From positions 1 to 16,383 of the forward strand of contig JABDJY010000315.1 in the NCBI GenBank assembly GCA_013003285.1: a stretch of DNA of 16,383 nt, written 5' to 3'. A program made the translations under genes and the position numbers. Origin of the DNA: Alphaproteobacteria bacterium (GTDB lineage Bacteria; Pseudomonadota; Alphaproteobacteria; UBA6615). Shown here one piece after another: positions 14,429 to 16,383 of this stretch (positions within the stretch are counted from its first letter, which is position 1; each line of letters starts with the position of its first letter). The notes below the pieces were generated by a model. That model saw nothing but the letters and a program-made list of their open reading frames with translations. It searched no databases and had not been told where the DNA came from.

Positions 14429-15249
14429 GCGCACCCGCCCAGGCAGAGCCGGCGGAAGGCGAAGCCTTTAGCCAAGCCCAGCTCGACGGCCATTTCGCGG
14501 TGTTGGCAGAACGGGTGTTTCAGGTCGAAATCAAATGGCCGCATTTCCGCTTGCTGCTGAACGATATCCGCTCGCTCGCCGCCGAAGTGACGCCGGGGAT
14601 GAGAGTGGTGTCATTGGAGCGCGGCCTGCTTTATGGCGGTTGCAGCCTGATGGCGCCAGCCTTTCACCATTGCGATTTTCTGTCGATCGATTGCAGCCCC
14701 GACAGCGCCGACGATCGCGGCGCCTATAACGGGGCGATGATCGACGATCCGCGTTTTCTGTTCGTGGCCGGCACCCATCGCGCGCCGATCGAGGCGACCG
14801 GGTTGGGCGACGGCATCGCCGATCTGGTTCTGGTGCCGAATTTAGTGCACCACATCGCCGACCAGACGGCGCTGTTCGCCGAGATGGCGCGCATCACCCG
14901 GCCCGGCGGCCAAGTCTATGTGTTCGAGCCGCTGGTGCGCGAACTGCACCAGATGCCCGACGATTATCTGCGTTACACGCCGTTCGGCCTGCAGCAGGTG
15001 CTGCGCGCGGCCGGCCTCGCGCCCGGCGATTTTACGCTGGAGGGCGGTCCGTTTTCCGCCGTGGCCTATTGCTGGGCCCAGGCGCTGGAATATCTGCCGG
15101 TCGATCAGCGCGAGGTGATGGCGCGCTGGTTCTATGAAGAGCAGTTCCCCCAACTGATGGATTGGGATGCCCGCTACACCGAGAACCTCGAGCGCAAGCA
15201 CACCGCATTCCCCATGAGCTTTTCGATCATCGCGGATAAACCGGCATGA
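14425..15249 (+). CDS. Methyltransferase_11-like protein with degenerate motif I
   Basis: A 274-residue protein from a GTG at 14425 that overlaps the preceding stop as GTGA. The middle resembles type-11 SAM methyltransferases: ADLVLVPNLVHHIADQTALF at residues 132-151, then ARITRPGGQVYVFEPLVREL at 155-174, followed by a helical tail with YLRYTPFGLQQVLRAAGL. In contrast, the first glycine-rich loop, expected as a GxGxG-type motif, reads VVSLERGLLYGGCS at 61-74. SAM binding is therefore uncertain. The frame is open upstream to 14080, but that portion overlaps the previous gene and is out of character. The likely role is modification of the same sugar or glycan as the neighbours; the substrate is unknown. 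Confidence 0.8.
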   Translation: MSAPAQAEPAEGEAFSQAQLDGHFAVLAERVFQVEIKWPHFRLLLNDIRSLAAEVTPGMRVVSLERGLLYGGCSLMAPAFHHCDFLSIDCSPDSADDRGAYNGAMIDDPRFLFVAGTHRAPIEATGLGDGIADLVLVPNLVHHIADQTALFAEMARITRPGGQVYVFEPLVRELHQMPDDYLRYTPFGLQQVLRAAGLAPGDFTLEGGPFSAVAYCWAQALEYLPVDQREVMARWFYEEQFPQLMDWDARYTENLERKHTAFPMSFSIIADKPA

Positions 15250-16025
15250 CCTGGCACGCGCGGGGACATGACCTCTCGGTGCTGGCGGTGGTGCCAGCGC
15301 GCGGCGGCTCCAAGGGCGTGCCGCGCAAGAACATGCAATCGATCGGTGGGATGTCGCTGGTCGGCCGCGCGGTCCAACTGGCGGTGTCGCTGGACTTGAT
15401 CGACCACACCATCATTTCCACCGACGATGCCGAAATTCGCGCCGAGGCCGAGTGCCATGGCGCAGCCGCCCCGTTCGTGCGCCCCGCCGATTTGTCCGGT
15501 GACGCGGCCCGCTCGGAAGATGTCTGGCGCCATGCCTGGCTGGCGGCGGAAGACCATTACGCGATGCGCTTCGATATCTCGCTGCTGCTCGAGCCCACCA
15601 GCCCGCTGCGCACGGGCGCCGATCTCAGCGCCACCGTCGCCGCCGTGACCGAGGGCGGCCATGCCAGCGCCGCCACCGTGTGCCGTTCGGCGGCCCATTT
15701 CACGCCCCATAAGGCGCTGACCCTCAACGATGCGGGATGCCTGGGCTTTCATATGCATAACGGCACCGCCTTCAGCCGCCGCCAGGCCATTCCCGGCGCG
15801 ATCTATCACCGCAACGGCCTGTGCTATGGCGCCACCCGCGCGGCCGTGGTCGATCGCGGCGAGATCATCGGCGACGATTGCGCCGCCGTCATCATCGACC
15901 GGCCGATCGTCAATATCGACGATGCGTTCGAGCTCGAATTGGCCGAATGGCTGCTGGCCCGCCAGGAACGGTTGGACGCGGGCGAAACGGCCGAAACGAC
16001 GGCGCCGATCGCCGTGTCGTCGTAG
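15246..16025 (+). CDS. neuA: CMP-nonulosonate (acylneuraminate) cytidylyltransferase
   Basis: Activates a nonulosonic acid with CTP to the CMP-sugar that serves as glycosyl donor. The 259 residues fit the family. The nucleotide-binding signature VPARGGSKGVPRKN is at residues 16-29. TIISTDD is at 55-61, LLLEPTSPLR at 113-122, and YHRNGLCYGA at 187-196. The C-terminal metal site IVNIDDAFELELAEW at 221-235 corresponds to the family's DID-type motif, with asparagine where the first aspartate is usual. The ATG at 15246 overlaps the preceding stop by 4 bp, so it is translationally coupled and is the last gene of the six-gene operon. A KDO cytidylyltransferase (KdsB) is unlikely given the neighbours and motifs. 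Confidence 0.93.
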   Translation: MTWHARGHDLSVLAVVPARGGSKGVPRKNMQSIGGMSLVGRAVQLAVSLDLIDHTIISTDDAEIRAEAECHGAAAPFVRPADLSGDAARSEDVWRHAWLAAEDHYAMRFDISLLLEPTSPLRTGADLSATVAAVTEGGHASAATVCRSAAHFTPHKALTLNDAGCLGFHMHNGTAFSRRQAIPGAIYHRNGLCYGATRAAVVDRGEIIGDDCAAVIIDRPIVNIDDAFELELAEWLLARQERLDAGETAETTAPIAVSS

Positions 16026-16042
16026 ACGACTCAGTAAAGGAC

Positions 16043-16071
16043 TTGACCGGCAGCGCTGTCGGTTCTAAGTC
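16043..16071 (+). promoter_or_regulatory. Weak candidate promoter for tRNA-Thr
   Basis: TTGACC at 16043-16048 resembles a -35 box. A TAAGTC 17 bases later sits at -10 distance but matches the consensus poorly. Transcription would begin near 16078, a plausible distance before the tRNA at 16101. Confidence 0.25.
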
Positions 16072-16079
16072 GGCGCTGC
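16050..16079 (+). other. GC-rich stem-loop after neuA
   Basis: GCAGCGC at 16050-16056 pairs with GCGCTGC at 16073-16079 around a 16-base loop. No T-run follows, so it is not a textbook terminator, although it is the only such structure I noticed at the end of the neuA operon. Confidence 0.3.
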
Positions 16080-16100
16080 ATAAACAATATGCGCCCCGGC

Positions 16101-16176
16101 GCCGCCTTAGCTCAGTTGGTAGAGCATCGCATTCGTAATGCGGGGGTCGCAGGTTCGAATCCTGCAGGCGGCACCA
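16101..16176 (+). tRNA. tRNA-Thr (anticodon CGT)
   Basis: The 76-base sequence folds as a complete cloverleaf. The acceptor pairs GCCGCCT with AGGCGGC. The D stem is GCTC/GAGC. The anticodon stem TCGCA/TGCGG has one U-G pair and the loop TTCGTAA. The T stem is GCAGG/CCTGC with loop TTCGAAT, and the discriminator is A with an encoded CCA. The anticodon CGT (16134-16136) reads the threonine codon ACG. It is probably the integration site of the element to its right. Confidence 0.96.
16149..16176 (+). other. Likely attachment site in the 3' end of tRNA-Thr
   Basis: The T arm, acceptor 3' strand and CCA form the part of a tRNA gene that tyrosine integrases commonly use as the recombination core. 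An integrase C-terminus lies directly downstream on the opposite strand. The distal copy, expected at the far end of the element, is outside the window, so the exact core cannot be defined. Confidence 0.5.
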
Positions 16177-16258
16177 TTTTTCTTTCTATATTTCAATGAA
16201 TTGGATTTCTGGCGATATTAGGCGTCAGCTCTGCGCGTGTAATTCCTGTGAAAACGCG

Positions 16259-16383
16259 TCAGGAACGTTGCTTCGCCAGCGTGACTATTTGTTCGACGTT
16301 CGTACTTCCATCAAGCAGGTCGAGAGCATCATTTACGCGTTCTTCCCGAGCGTGAATATACCGCATCACCATCTCTGTACTCT
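16259..16383 (-). CDS. Tyrosine-recombinase integrase, C-terminal end (cut by right edge)
   Basis: The last 41 codons and the stop of a minus-strand gene run off the right edge. The visible start of the fragment reads STEMVMRYIHAREERVNDAL and continues to a TGA at 16259-16261. This matches the end of the catalytic domain of phage/XerD-type tyrosine recombinases, where the tyrosine of MRYIH would be the nucleophile that forms the 3'-phosphotyrosyl link. The gene points toward tRNA-Thr, 82 bp away, the usual orientation for an element integrated at a tRNA 3' end. The catalytic Arg and His residues and the N-terminal domains lie outside the window, so intactness cannot be judged. Confidence 0.85.
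   Translation of the reverse strand, partial: STEMVMRYIHAREERVNDALDLLDGSTNVEQIVTLAKQRS

Noticed and set aside
16050..16079. Rho-independent terminator after neuA
   Set aside because: There is a GC-rich stem but no T-run after it, and the loop is long; kept only as a stem-loop.

Overview
The window is GC-rich, densely packed DNA that looks like a core chromosomal segment of an alphaproteobacterium, probably of the Rhodospirillales. The main reason is a heme-gene cluster (hemC-hemD) followed by a mitofilin/Mic60-like gene and a hemY-type TPR gene, an arrangement known from alphaproteobacteria. Short overlaps and gaps between same-strand genes also fit. Assignment below class level is inference.

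Left block, 1-4731, minus strand. Read in the direction of transcription, the order is tsaD (tRNA t6A synthesis), a predicted 2OG-Fe(II) oxygenase, gpsA (glycerol-3-phosphate dehydrogenase), an EVE-domain protein, a Rieske ferredoxin-like protein, and the N-terminal half of acs (acetyl-CoA synthetase), which runs off the left edge. Most genes in this block are closely spaced, so much of it may be one transcription unit. acs is preceded by a 144-bp gap and may have its own promoter.

Middle block, 4799-9310, plus strand. hemC and hemD overlap and diverge from tsaD across 67 bp. After a 110-bp gap carrying two GTACGTAC palindromes come a mitofilin-like membrane protein and a HemY-type protein with a C-terminal zinc ribbon. 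The mitofilin-like protein has an unusual N-terminal helix-turn-helix-like region.

Right block, 9421-16025, plus strand. Six tightly coupled genes form a nonulosonic-acid and glycosylation operon: a Maf-type (DUF115) flagellin glycosyltransferase, neuB, neuC, two methyltransferase-like proteins, and neuA. NeuC, NeuB and NeuA together are enough on paper to turn UDP-GlcNAc into a CMP-sialic-acid-like sugar, which Maf could transfer to flagellin. The methyltransferase-like proteins may modify the sugar or the glycan.

Right edge. A tRNA-Thr(CGU) gene at 16101-16176 is followed by the last 41 codons of a tyrosine-recombinase integrase on the opposite strand. This is the usual layout of an element integrated at a tRNA 3' end, so the window probably stops at the boundary of a genomic island or prophage whose contents are not visible. 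No CRISPR array, insertion sequence or rRNA was seen. No gene-free stretch exceeds 300 bp.
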